DNA from: Clostridium beijerinckii HUN142
GTDB lineage: Bacteria; Bacillota; Clostridia; Clostridiales; Clostridiaceae
Length of the DNA stretch: 64,000 bases
Direction: 5' to 3'
Assembly (NCBI RefSeq): GCF_000621745.1
Contig: NZ_JHXK01000009.1
Location: 62,001-126,000, forward strand
A model generated the notes under the pieces. It did not search any database and was not told where the DNA came from. It saw only the letters and a list, made by a program, of their open reading frames with translations. Below, one piece after another: positions 56,752 through 64,000 of the stretch. The translations under genes and the position numbers were made by a program. Numbering within the stretch: position 1 is the stretch's first letter; the number at the start of each line of letters is the position of its first letter.

Positions 56752-57693
56752 TCACCTCCAGTTTCTATTTACATACATTGTAAATAGTGGAGTTAATATT
56801 ATAGTAATTATTACTGCAGCAGCGATTTGAGTAGTTGCAGATTCAACATAAATCTGAAATCTATTATCTAGTAATGCTAATGCCGAAGGCGTTGCTATAG
56901 CATTACCTGCAACACTAGATAGCGCAGCCCCTGCATATCCTGGTCTTTTATTTATGACCTTATCTATCACCACCAAAGGAATTCCCGTTCCTATAAGAAC
57001 AATTAGTCCAAGTAAAACTCCACCTAGTCCAGCTTTTACAACGTTTTGTAAGTTTATAGAAGCGCCTATACAAAAGCCCATTAAAGGAATTATCATAGTT
57101 ATTCCTGGTTTAAAAAACGCTCCTATCTCTTCATCTATATTTCCAATTAACATTCCAACTAAAAATGGTCCCATTACACTAATAAAACTAATTATCGATA
57201 TATTAGCCTTGCCACCTATACCTAAAATTATAAGGGTAAAAAAAGCACCTGTATTAAAATTTAGTATATTCTGAGCGGCTAAATCTTTTTCATCACCATA
57301 CTCACTTACTAGAGTTAAATACAAATTATTATTGCTATTAGTAGCAGCTCCAACAATTGCAATTGTTGATATACCTAGAATACCATCAAATCCGAAATAT
57401 GCATTTAATATAATTCCAATAATAGCTCCAGATAAAACTTTGGCAGCTAACAATACGGATCCTCTTTTAAAACATTCTTTGATATCTCTAATTTTAAAAT
57501 TTGTTCCTAAGCAAAATAAACATATTCCTATTATCGTAGCAGATCCTTGTGCTGAAAATAAAGCGGTTGTAAACGATCCTATTTTCATTATATCCGGTGT
57601 AAAAGTGTTTATTACAGCAGCTAATATTAATGGAACCATCATTAATCCACCAGGCACTCTTTTTATAGTTTTTAAAATTCGCAAAGTATTCAC
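56752..57693 (-). CDS. KdgT-like 2-keto-3-deoxygluconate/sugar-acid permease
   Basis: 313 residues, about ten membrane segments, matching the KdgT family through its length (GGLMMVPLILAAVINTFTPD; CLFCLGTNF; AGAALSSVAGNAIATPSALA). The family imports 2-keto-3-deoxygluconate with protons. No KDG kinase or KDPG aldolase lies nearby, so here it may carry a related acid or another substrate of the cluster. Confidence 0.85.
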   Translation of the reverse strand: MNTLRILKTIKRVPGGLMMVPLILAAVINTFTPDIMKIGSFTTALFSAQGSATIIGICLFCLGTNFKIRDIKECFKRGSVLLAAKVLSGAIIGIILNAYFGFDGILGISTIAIVGAATNSNNNLYLTLVSEYGDEKDLAAQNILNFNTGAFFTLIILGIGGKANISIISFISVMGPFLVGMLIGNIDEEIGAFFKPGITMIIPLMGFCIGASINLQNVVKAGLGGVLLGLIVLIGTGIPLVVIDKVINKRPGYAGAALSSVAGNAIATPSALALLDNRFQIYVESATTQIAAAVIITIILTPLFTMYVNRNWR

Positions 57694-57851
57694 CTCTGTT
57701 TACTATATACTTTTTTCAACTATGTTTTGTTGGGCATTCTAGTTTTACTTTATATAACTTCTATAGATTTAATGAAAGCTTTATAGTATATATTCATAGG
57801 TAAATTCTATTTACTTAAAAACATAAGTGCCTGATATATTCTTATAAATCC

Positions 57852-58862
57852 TTAAAGAGTTGTTATTGTTCCATCAAGATCCCATAAGTCTTCCCAATCT
57901 TTAGCACCTTCCCATAAGAATACTTGTCCTTTAATTAGACGACAATTCTTATCTGCTTCTTCAAGCTCTTTCATTTCTTCATCAGTTAAAGGATCTTCAA
58001 CTGCACTTAAAAGATTACTATAGTATTCATTTTCGTGAATTGAGAATGGAATTGGTGTATGTCCATGTTGAACTCCCCATTTAACACAAATTACTGCTGG
58101 ATGAACTTTATGTGCTTTTGCAATCTTAACTACTGTAGGTTCCTCGATATCTGCAATATCACTATCAGTTTTATCTCTATCTGGGCGAGTTGGTGATCCG
58201 ATTGGACAGAATCCAATTACTTCTATACCATTATCTTTACAGAATTTATATAATTCTGGTTGTTGGAAACATGGGTGCAATTCCATTTCATTAACAGCTG
58301 GCTTAATCTTAGCATCTCTTAATATTAATTTTAATTTAGGAATTGTTACACTAGATGTTCCTATATGTTTTACTAGTCCCATTTCAACTAATTGTTCCAT
58401 TTGTCTCCATGTCTTCATGAAATCTTCATGTATATATGGTTTTGCATTTAGATCACGAGAATCTACTGATACTCCTTTAGCATGGAAGTTAGGGAATGGC
58501 CAATGTACAAAATAACAATCTAAGTAATCTAATTGAAGATCTTTTAATGTTTGCTTGCAAGATTCTATAACATTATCATGTTGATCATTCCAAACTTTTG
58601 ATGTTATAAATAATTCTTCTCTTTTGACTCCACTTGCTAATATTTCCTTATAAACTTCGCCAATCAAATCTTCATTTCCATAAACACTAGCTCCATCAAA
58701 AAGCCTAAATCCTAATTTAGCTGCTCCTTTTACTGCATTTGCAATATCTTCAGCTGAAAAACGATCTGAACCGAAAGTTCCCATTCCTATTCCAGGCATT
58801 TTAGCCCCTGTATATAATGTTCTTTGTGGCACTTTATTTGGGTCTATAGGTGTAAAATTCAT
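57852..58862 (-). CDS. Aldo/keto reductase
   Basis: 336 residues, TIM-barrel AKR with the full catalytic tetrad Asp56, Tyr61, Lys89 (TSKVW) and His120 (FVHWP). NAD(P)H-dependent reduction of an aldehyde or aldose, or the reverse. Lies between the GatD-like dehydrogenase and the KdgT-like permease on the same strand. Paired with a polyol dehydrogenase it could interconvert aldose, polyol and ketose. Confidence 0.9.
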   Translation of the reverse strand: MNFTPIDPNKVPQRTLYTGAKMPGIGMGTFGSDRFSAEDIANAVKGAAKLGFRLFDGASVYGNEDLIGEVYKEILASGVKREELFITSKVWNDQHDNVIESCKQTLKDLQLDYLDCYFVHWPFPNFHAKGVSVDSRDLNAKPYIHEDFMKTWRQMEQLVEMGLVKHIGTSSVTIPKLKLILRDAKIKPAVNEMELHPCFQQPELYKFCKDNGIEVIGFCPIGSPTRPDRDKTDSDIADIEEPTVVKIAKAHKVHPAVICVKWGVQHGHTPIPFSIHENEYYSNLLSAVEDPLTDEEMKELEEADKNCRLIKGQVFLWEGAKDWEDLWDLDGTITTL

Positions 58863-58988
58863 ATTTATCTCTCCTCTTTAATTTATTTCTTATAGTTTAT
58901 TTTTTATAAATTCCTTTAATATAATTTATCTTAAAATAGCTATTAATCAGCTATTAATTAAGCTTGTTTATTTTTATATAATTAACTT

Positions 58989-60020
58989 TTAAATCTCAAA
59001 CAATACTTTTGTAGCGCAAGCTTCTCTGTCTCTCATTACTTCAAATGGTGCTAAACCATCTTCTAATTTATATACATTTGTAATCATTGATTTTAAATCT
59101 ATCTTCTTTTCTTTTATATATTCAACTGCTGTAGTCCATTCATATCCTGGATAAGGTGCACTATAAGACATCCATGAACCTGTTATATTTAATTCTCCTC
59201 TTAATATCTTTTCAAAAGTCTCTGGTTTAAGAGTTAAATCTCTAGTTGCAGTTCCTATATATACAACTGAACCACATTTTTTTACTATCTCTAAACATTG
59301 GGCTTGAGCTATAGGTGATCCTGAATTTTCAACTACTACTTCTGGCTTACCATGTTCAGATAAATACTCATTTAAATCTACCTTCATTGAATTTATTACA
59401 TCATCAGCACCTAATTTTTTTGCCAATTCTAATTTTTTGTCAACAACATCTACCATATAAACTTTGCCTGCACCTACTGCCTTCAAACACTGAAGTGCTA
59501 AAAGACCTATAGTTCCTGCACCGAAGACTAAAGCTGTTGCTCCTGCTTTAATATTAATTCTTTGAATACCATGTAATGCTACTGTTAATGGCTCAATCAT
59601 AGCTCCTTCTTTATAATCAACTTCATCTGGTAATTTAACTACATTTTGAGATTTAACTGCTACATACTCTGCCATAGCTCCATTTTGCCTAGAGCCTATA
59701 AATCCATAATCACTACACATTGCAGGTCTACCCTGCTGACAAGCTTCACATTTTCCACATGGTAGTAATGCTCCTGCTGTAACCCTATCGCCAACCTTAA
59801 CGTTCTTTACTTTCTCTCCTACTTCAACTATCTGTCCAGAGAATTCGTGCCCTACCACTATAGGAAATGAATGTACGCCTCCATCTAAAGCTCTTGGAAG
59901 ATCAGATCCGCAAATTCCACAGTATTTAACTTTTATCAATACTTCGTCATCCTTATATTTAGGCATTTCTAAATCTTGCAATTCTACCTTTGAAATACCA
60001 GTTATAACTAATGCTTTCAT
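58989..60020 (-). CDS. GatD-like zinc-dependent polyol (phosphate) dehydrogenase
   Basis: 343 residues, medium-chain dehydrogenase: catalytic zinc CGICGSD and GHEFSG, structural zinc cysteines C-x2-C-x2-C-x7-C (near 93-107), Rossmann motif GAGTIG. It shares stretches with galactitol-1-phosphate 5-dehydrogenase (CGSDLPR, YGFIGSRQNGAMAEY, GSWMSYSAPYPGYEW), closer than to plain sorbitol dehydrogenase. Starts 2 bases after the FGGY kinase gene, so they are coupled. Substrate may be a hexitol phosphate or a free polyol. Confidence 0.88.
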   Translation of the reverse strand: MKALVITGISKVELQDLEMPKYKDDEVLIKVKYCGICGSDLPRALDGGVHSFPIVVGHEFSGQIVEVGEKVKNVKVGDRVTAGALLPCGKCEACQQGRPAMCSDYGFIGSRQNGAMAEYVAVKSQNVVKLPDEVDYKEGAMIEPLTVALHGIQRINIKAGATALVFGAGTIGLLALQCLKAVGAGKVYMVDVVDKKLELAKKLGADDVINSMKVDLNEYLSEHGKPEVVVENSGSPIAQAQCLEIVKKCGSVVYIGTATRDLTLKPETFEKILRGELNITGSWMSYSAPYPGYEWTTAVEYIKEKKIDLKSMITNVYKLEDGLAPFEVMRDREACATKVLFEI

Positions 60021-60022
60021 TT

Positions 60023-61537
60023 CTACACCTCGCTTTTTATAAATGTTTTTTTCAAGTTTTCATATATTTCTAAATATATAGGAAAATATTTTTTATATAT
60101 TTCATGAGCCTCCATATTAGGTTCATGTACTCTGGTAATTTTTATAGTTCTTTGAACTGCTTCCCTATAGTCCTTATAAAGGCCCGTACCAACTCCAGCT
60201 AATAGTGCTGCTCCTAAGGTAGTCGCTGTATCTGATGTTGGAACTTTAATTCGTTTTCCTGTTACATCACTTTTTATTTGAGTCCAAGTTAAACTATTAG
60301 CAGCTCCACCGATAGCAATCAGTTCCTCAACATCAACATCTACCTCTTTTGCAGTTTGTAAATTATGCTCTAATGAATAAGCTGTTCCTTCTAATATAGA
60401 TCGTACTATATGTCCTTTTGTCTTATCGTACCCTAGACCATAGAACACTCCTTTAGCATGTTTATCCCATATAGGTGATCTCTCACCTGCCATGTACGGT
60501 AAATATATCACTCCATCTGCTCCAATATTTACACCCTTTGCTTTATTTACTAATGCATCAAATGAATTTTCGCCAGTTTGTTCTTCCATATATTTTTCGT
60601 ATTCTCCAAATTCATTTCTGAACCACTTAAGACTTCCCCCACCAACTGTTCCGCCTTGAAGCAGCCATGCATTTGGTATCACATGAAATCCTAATATTAA
60701 TTTTTTATGGCCAATGGGCTTATCTAAACAAATACTCATGCCACCAGCTTGTCCACCTTGCTCCTGCGTTTGTCCAAACTCAATAACTCCAGCTCCTAAT
60801 GTTCCGCAAGCTGCATCTAATCCACCAGCTACTACCGGTGTTCCAATTGCTAACCCAGTTTGCTTTGCTGCAATATCGTTTACAGTTCCGACAACTTGAT
60901 CACAAGGAACTATGTCTGGTAACTTTTCCATAGGTATTCCTAATTCTTCGCATAGTTTAGCATCATATTTTCCCGTTTTCATATCAAAGCAATGAAGTCC
61001 ATATCCTTGGGATAAATCTTGTGTCATAGCACCTGTTAATTTGAATGCTATGTAACTATTGCTTTGAAGGAATTTATAAGTTTTAATGAACACATCAGGT
61101 TTGTTTTCTTTAAGCCATAAAATCTTAGGAGTTGTGTATGTGGCATCAAATGAATTACCACTCACTTCGAATATTTTGTCTTCTCCTATTTTTTTTATAA
61201 CTTCCTCACATTGTTTTGTAGATCTTCTATCCATCCAGATCATTGCATTATGAAGAGGTTTACCTTCAACATCCACAGGTAGTGCAGCCCAGCCTTGTCC
61301 ATCTATTCCAATACCTTTTATTTGTTCTGGATTAATATGACTCTGTTCAATGCATTCTTTTGTTGCTTCACAAACAGCATTCCACCATTCTTCAGCATCC
61401 TGTTCTACAAAGTCCTTTTCTGGATAATACACTGAGTATGCCTTATTAGATTGTGATACTACATGTCCATCTAAATCAAATATTGCAACTTTACATGCTG
61501 ATGTTCCAATATCTATTCCTAATAACAACTTTTCCAT
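60023..61537 (-). CDS. FGGY-family carbohydrate kinase (XylB-like)
   Basis: 504 residues with both FGGY ATPase halves: N-terminal GIDIGTSACKVAIFD, then GIGIDGQGWAALPVD, and C-terminal GGAANSLTWTQIKSD with the following PTSDTATTLGAALLA. Members phosphorylate xylulose, fuculose, tagatose, glycerol or polyols. Lies between the mutarotase and dehydrogenase genes. With a GatD-like partner the natural product would be a hexitol phosphate or a ketose phosphate. Confidence 0.9.
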   Translation of the reverse strand: MEKLLLGIDIGTSACKVAIFDLDGHVVSQSNKAYSVYYPEKDFVEQDAEEWWNAVCEATKECIEQSHINPEQIKGIGIDGQGWAALPVDVEGKPLHNAMIWMDRRSTKQCEEVIKKIGEDKIFEVSGNSFDATYTTPKILWLKENKPDVFIKTYKFLQSNSYIAFKLTGAMTQDLSQGYGLHCFDMKTGKYDAKLCEELGIPMEKLPDIVPCDQVVGTVNDIAAKQTGLAIGTPVVAGGLDAACGTLGAGVIEFGQTQEQGGQAGGMSICLDKPIGHKKLILGFHVIPNAWLLQGGTVGGGSLKWFRNEFGEYEKYMEEQTGENSFDALVNKAKGVNIGADGVIYLPYMAGERSPIWDKHAKGVFYGLGYDKTKGHIVRSILEGTAYSLEHNLQTAKEVDVDVEELIAIGGAANSLTWTQIKSDVTGKRIKVPTSDTATTLGAALLAGVGTGLYKDYREAVQRTIKITRVHEPNMEAHEIYKKYFPIYLEIYENLKKTFIKSEV

Positions 61538-61580
61538 CGTTTCACCTCTTTATAGATTAATATTTCTAATTCTATTAACT

Positions 61581-62012
61581 TTACTCAGTTACAACGCCTT
61601 TTTTAATTAAAATATTTGCATATAATGCTGATTCGCCAGTAACTACAACAGCATATGCTTTTTTAGATCTTTCATAAAAATCCCATTTATCCATATATTC
61701 AAAATCATTAAACTTATCATGACTACTTTTAACTATTTTTCTATATTCCTCCCAAATTGTAGGAACTATAGGATCACCTTTTACAACTTCCATCAGTGCC
61801 ACTGGTTTTTCAACATAAGTATCAAGAGGGAATAATTTTAATATAGCCTCCAGAACTTCTGGAACATTGTGTCCATCTAATCTAACTAACCTTTGAGAAT
61901 ATGTTCCTGCTGGAAAATTTCCGTCAGAAATCACAATTTCATCTGTATGCCCCATTTCCATTAAAATTTTCAAAAGTTCTGGTGATAATATTTTCGAAAT
62001 TCCTTTTAACAT
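61581..62012 (-). CDS. FucU-type (RbsD/FucU family) sugar mutarotase
   Basis: 143 residues from ATG 62012 behind TAGGAGG; the in-frame extension to 62036 is not needed. Closely follows FucU: MLKGISKILSPELLKILMEM, GHTDEIVISDGNFP with the conserved His and Asp, and FYERSKKAYAVVVTGE. It should equilibrate alpha and beta anomers of a sugar such as fucose. First structural gene after the LacI-type repressor, with an operator just upstream. Confidence 0.88.
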   Translation of the reverse strand: MLKGISKILSPELLKILMEMGHTDEIVISDGNFPAGTYSQRLVRLDGHNVPEVLEAILKLFPLDTYVEKPVALMEVVKGDPIVPTIWEEYRKIVKSSHDKFNDFEYMDKWDFYERSKKAYAVVVTGESALYANILIKKGVVTE

Positions 62013-62055
62013 ATTAGCTCCTCCTAATTGTTTCACTTATTAACTTTATATTATA

Positions 62056-62069
62056 GCGAAACGTTTTGT
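62056..62069. promoter_or_regulatory. LacI-type operator before the mutarotase operon
   Basis: GCGAAACGTTTTGT, between the repressor gene and the mutarotase start, about 45 bases before the latter. Confidence 0.65.
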
Positions 62070-62111
62070 TTTTTATTTAAAAATCATGTGTAATTTCTTA
62101 CACACGTATTT

Positions 62112-63125
62112 TCACTTAACTTTTCCAATAGATTTAGTAACAATTAAATCTGATTTCAATCTATTTATTGATGGGAAATTGCTATTATCCCCACTCATTC
62201 TTTTAAGTAATAATTTTGCTGTCGTTTCACCTATCTTTTCCATAGGTTGAACTACTACTGATAGCGGCGGATTCAATACCCTTATTAATTCCATATTATC
62301 GAAACCTATTATCGATAAATCATCCGGTATATTAATCCCCATCTCATTTATTGCCATTACTGCACCTAATGTCATTTCATAATTAGTTACATAAACGGCA
62401 GTTGGCGGATCATCCATGCTCAACAATTCCTTGAAAAGAGCATATCCACTATCCATCCTGTAATCTCCATATTTTATTAAATTCGAATCGATTTTAAATG
62501 AATAATCTTCATGTACTCTATAATAACCTTTTAATCTTTGCTCAGCGGTATACATTTCTTGAGGTCCTACAATTACACCTACTCTTTTATGTCCCTTGGT
62601 AAATAGAGTTTCTACTGCATTATATGATGAATTTAAATTATCCCCAAGTACCACATCACATTCTATATCTTTTAAAAGTCTATCAATAAGTATTACAGGT
62701 ATTCCACTTTCTAATATATCACGTAACTCGTTTACTTCTTTCCCTGATGGTACTAAAACTATTGCATCTACTGACTTATTAACTAAGAATTCTAATTTCT
62801 TCTTTTCTAAGTCATAATCTTGCTTATAGTCACATATTATAGTTCCGTAACCGTCTTTCAAAAGAACATCTTCTATTTTTGAAACAATTGATGTAAAAAA
62901 CAGATTATTTAAATCTGGTAGAGCGATCCCTACTGTTCTAGTTTTATTAGTCTTTAATCCTCTTGCCATTTCATTAACTGTAAAATTTAATTCTTCAATG
63001 GCAGCTTGAATTATTTCTCTATTTTTATCTAAAACATTTCCACCATTTATGTATTTAGATATAGTTGCTATTGATAAGCCTGTTTTTCGAGCTACATCTT
63101 TAATTGTCGCACTTATTATAACCAC
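62112..63125 (-). CDS. LacI-family transcriptional repressor of the sugar cluster
   Basis: About 337 residues: N-terminal LacI HTH (ATIKDVARKTGLSIATISKY) and a type 1 periplasmic-binding effector domain. No ATG is available. The frame opens with GTG at 63125, which lies inside the ribosome-binding site GGGAGGTGG; an AUA codon at 63116 is at the ideal spacing, so the true start is unclear. Its own promoter carries an operator at 63134, and the same motif precedes three other transcription units. Confidence 0.88.
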   Translation of the reverse strand: MVIISATIKDVARKTGLSIATISKYINGGNVLDKNREIIQAAIEELNFTVNEMARGLKTNKTRTVGIALPDLNNLFFTSIVSKIEDVLLKDGYGTIICDYKQDYDLEKKKLEFLVNKSVDAIVLVPSGKEVNELRDILESGIPVILIDRLLKDIECDVVLGDNLNSSYNAVETLFTKGHKRVGVIVGPQEMYTAEQRLKGYYRVHEDYSFKIDSNLIKYGDYRMDSGYALFKELLSMDDPPTAVYVTNYEMTLGAVMAINEMGINIPDDLSIIGFDNMELIRVLNPPLSVVVQPMEKIGETTAKLLLKRMSGDNSNFPSINRLKSDLIVTKSIGKVK

Positions 63126-63133
63126 CTCCCTAA

Positions 63134-63147
63134 GTGAAACGTTTAGC
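63134..63147. promoter_or_regulatory. LacI-type operator at the repressor promoter
   Basis: GTGAAACGTTTAGC, 9 bases before the repressor gene. Implies autorepression. Confidence 0.7.
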
Positions 63148-63460
63148 TTAATTCAATATTATATCTTTCTATTTTATTTGTCAATAGATAATGTCTAATT
63201 TTACTAAACAAATTAGTAATAATTTGTTTTCTTATATTATTAATTAATTAAAAATATCTAAGCCAGTGCTCAAATTGAGGAATGCACTAAAAACCTATAT
63301 CACTTTAGAGTTTTCATATTTCATTTTATTATCACTAAAATTACTGCCTAGTCTTGCCCTTTTTAGCATTCCTCTTTTGGGTTTATCCTATCTTTTTATT
63401 GTATACTTCTATTTTCTTAACTCCTCATTAAGTAATTAAAATATTAATTACCAAAGTTGG
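63148..63460. other. Gene-free stretch upstream of the repressor
   Basis: AT-rich; the repressor promoter should lie in it. No ORF or terminator with a clear U tract recognised. Confidence 0.4.
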
Positions 63461-63474
63461 ATAATACGTTTAGC
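63461..63474. promoter_or_regulatory. Weak LacI-type operator (half-site)
   Basis: ATAATACGTTTAGC keeps the right half of the palindrome. About 330 bases from the site at 63134; may help repression by looping. Confidence 0.4.
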
Positions 63475-63488
63475 TTTGTACACTAACA

Positions 63489-64000
63489 CTAATGTTTAAT
63501 GTTCTTACTTATAATCTCCATAAAAGTTTCTGGGGGTACTACTCTTACGCTTTTGTTTTCTTTTAGCATGTTTGTAACTTTCTCTACATTACTTGTCTCT
63601 TTTGTCCATACATGAACATAAACAAATGTGTATGCTTCTGGATTATGGACATCTGTTTGTCCTAAACTAACTCTATCATTTATCTTTTTTACTAACTCTT
63701 CTTCGTCTTCAAGTGAATTCCAAAGTAGATCTCTGCAAGACACTAATGGTTTATTATTAGACCATAAAATTTCTCCTTTATAATTATCGTGTCTATGATA
63801 ATCAAGATAAAATAAACCTTTGATATTTGATTTTTTAGTAAACTCATTCCATAGCTCAACATCATGAAAGGCGGAATCATCTATTATTGATACGTAATTT
63901 TCATTTACTCTTTTCATATAACTATTTAATGATTCAACATATGAACTTAATTTATTACGTGGGAATTTGCTTGGATATATGTATCCATTTCCTGATGGAG
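63489..64000 (-). CDS. GxGYxYP-type putative glycoside hydrolase (C-terminal part)
   Basis: The frame stays open to the window edge, so the apparent ATG at 63917 is internal. Translation near 63970-64000 gives SGNGYIYPSKF, the GxGYxYP signature of a putative glycoside hydrolase family. About 170 residues are visible and the stop is at 63489. The N-terminal part lies outside the window. Its place upstream of the LacI repressor suggests a carbohydrate role. Confidence 0.7.
   Translation of the reverse strand, partial: PSGNGYIYPSKFPRNKLSSYVESLNSYMKRVNENYVSIIDDSAFHDVELWNEFTKKSNIKGLFYLDYHRHDNYKGEILWSNNKPLVSCRDLLWNSLEDEEELVKKINDRVSLGQTDVHNPEAYTFVYVHVWTKETSNVEKVTNMLKENKSVRVVPPETFMEIISKNIKH

Noticed and set aside
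57332-57742. A 136-codon plus-strand ORF
   Set aside because: Antisense shadow of the KdgT-like permease gene.

Overview
The window is AT-rich, compact and typical of a low-GC Gram-positive anaerobe: strong GGAGG ribosome-binding sites, a 2-oxoacid:ferredoxin oxidoreductase, ferredoxin-type nitroreductase, Isf-like flavoproteins and a tetAB(P)-type tetracycline operon. Together these point to Clostridium sensu stricto, perhaps a solvent-forming relative of C. beijerinckii. The species is inferred; only the gene content is seen.

Region 1 (1-9.5 kb): a tetA(P)/tetB(P)-like operon on the minus strand, cut by the window edge, with a long structured leader, an attenuator-like hairpin and an upstream ORF running into tetA. 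Then come an acetyltransferase pseudogene, a two-gene 2-oxoacid:ferredoxin oxidoreductase behind a near-perfect Fur box, a ferredoxin-nitroreductase fusion, a TetR regulator and an ECF sigma/anti-sigma pair. Region 2 (9.7-25 kb): accessory DNA with an agr-like kinase/LytTR pair and CPBP protease, Isf-like flavoproteins, a CAT-like acetyltransferase, a LytTR-DUF3021 pair, a membrane MutS-like ATPase and an MmyB-type regulator divergent from an SDR. Gene remnants are common here (EamA, aldo/keto reductase, unknowns). One promoter/operator module recurs four times, and a hairpin/ORF repeat occurs twice. Region 3 (25-39 kb): phospholipase C-like protein, GT4 glycosyltransferase, a short YidC homologue with a small membrane protein, a toxin-antitoxin remnant, a VanY-VanR-VanS-like set, a two-component/ABC exporter set of the bacitracin/lantibiotic-resistance type, a flavodoxin remnant and a chemoreceptor.

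Region 4 (39-64 kb): carbohydrate uptake and catabolism. A GH31 glycosidase with its own ABC importer lies opposite a YesM/YesN-type two-component system. Next is a large gene set apparently under one LacI-family repressor: fucose-mutarotase-like protein, FGGY kinase, GatD-like dehydrogenase, aldo/keto reductase, KdgT-like permease, RbsABC-type importer, chemoreceptor, GatY-like aldolase and PfkB kinase. Five copies of a GCTAAACGTTTAGC-like operator link its promoters. My reading is a PTS-independent route from a hexitol or galacto-configured sugar to tagatose bisphosphate and then triose phosphates. The substrate is not proven by sequence. The window ends inside a GxGYxYP-type putative glycoside hydrolase.

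No rRNA, tRNA, CRISPR array, complete insertion sequence or phage module was recognised.
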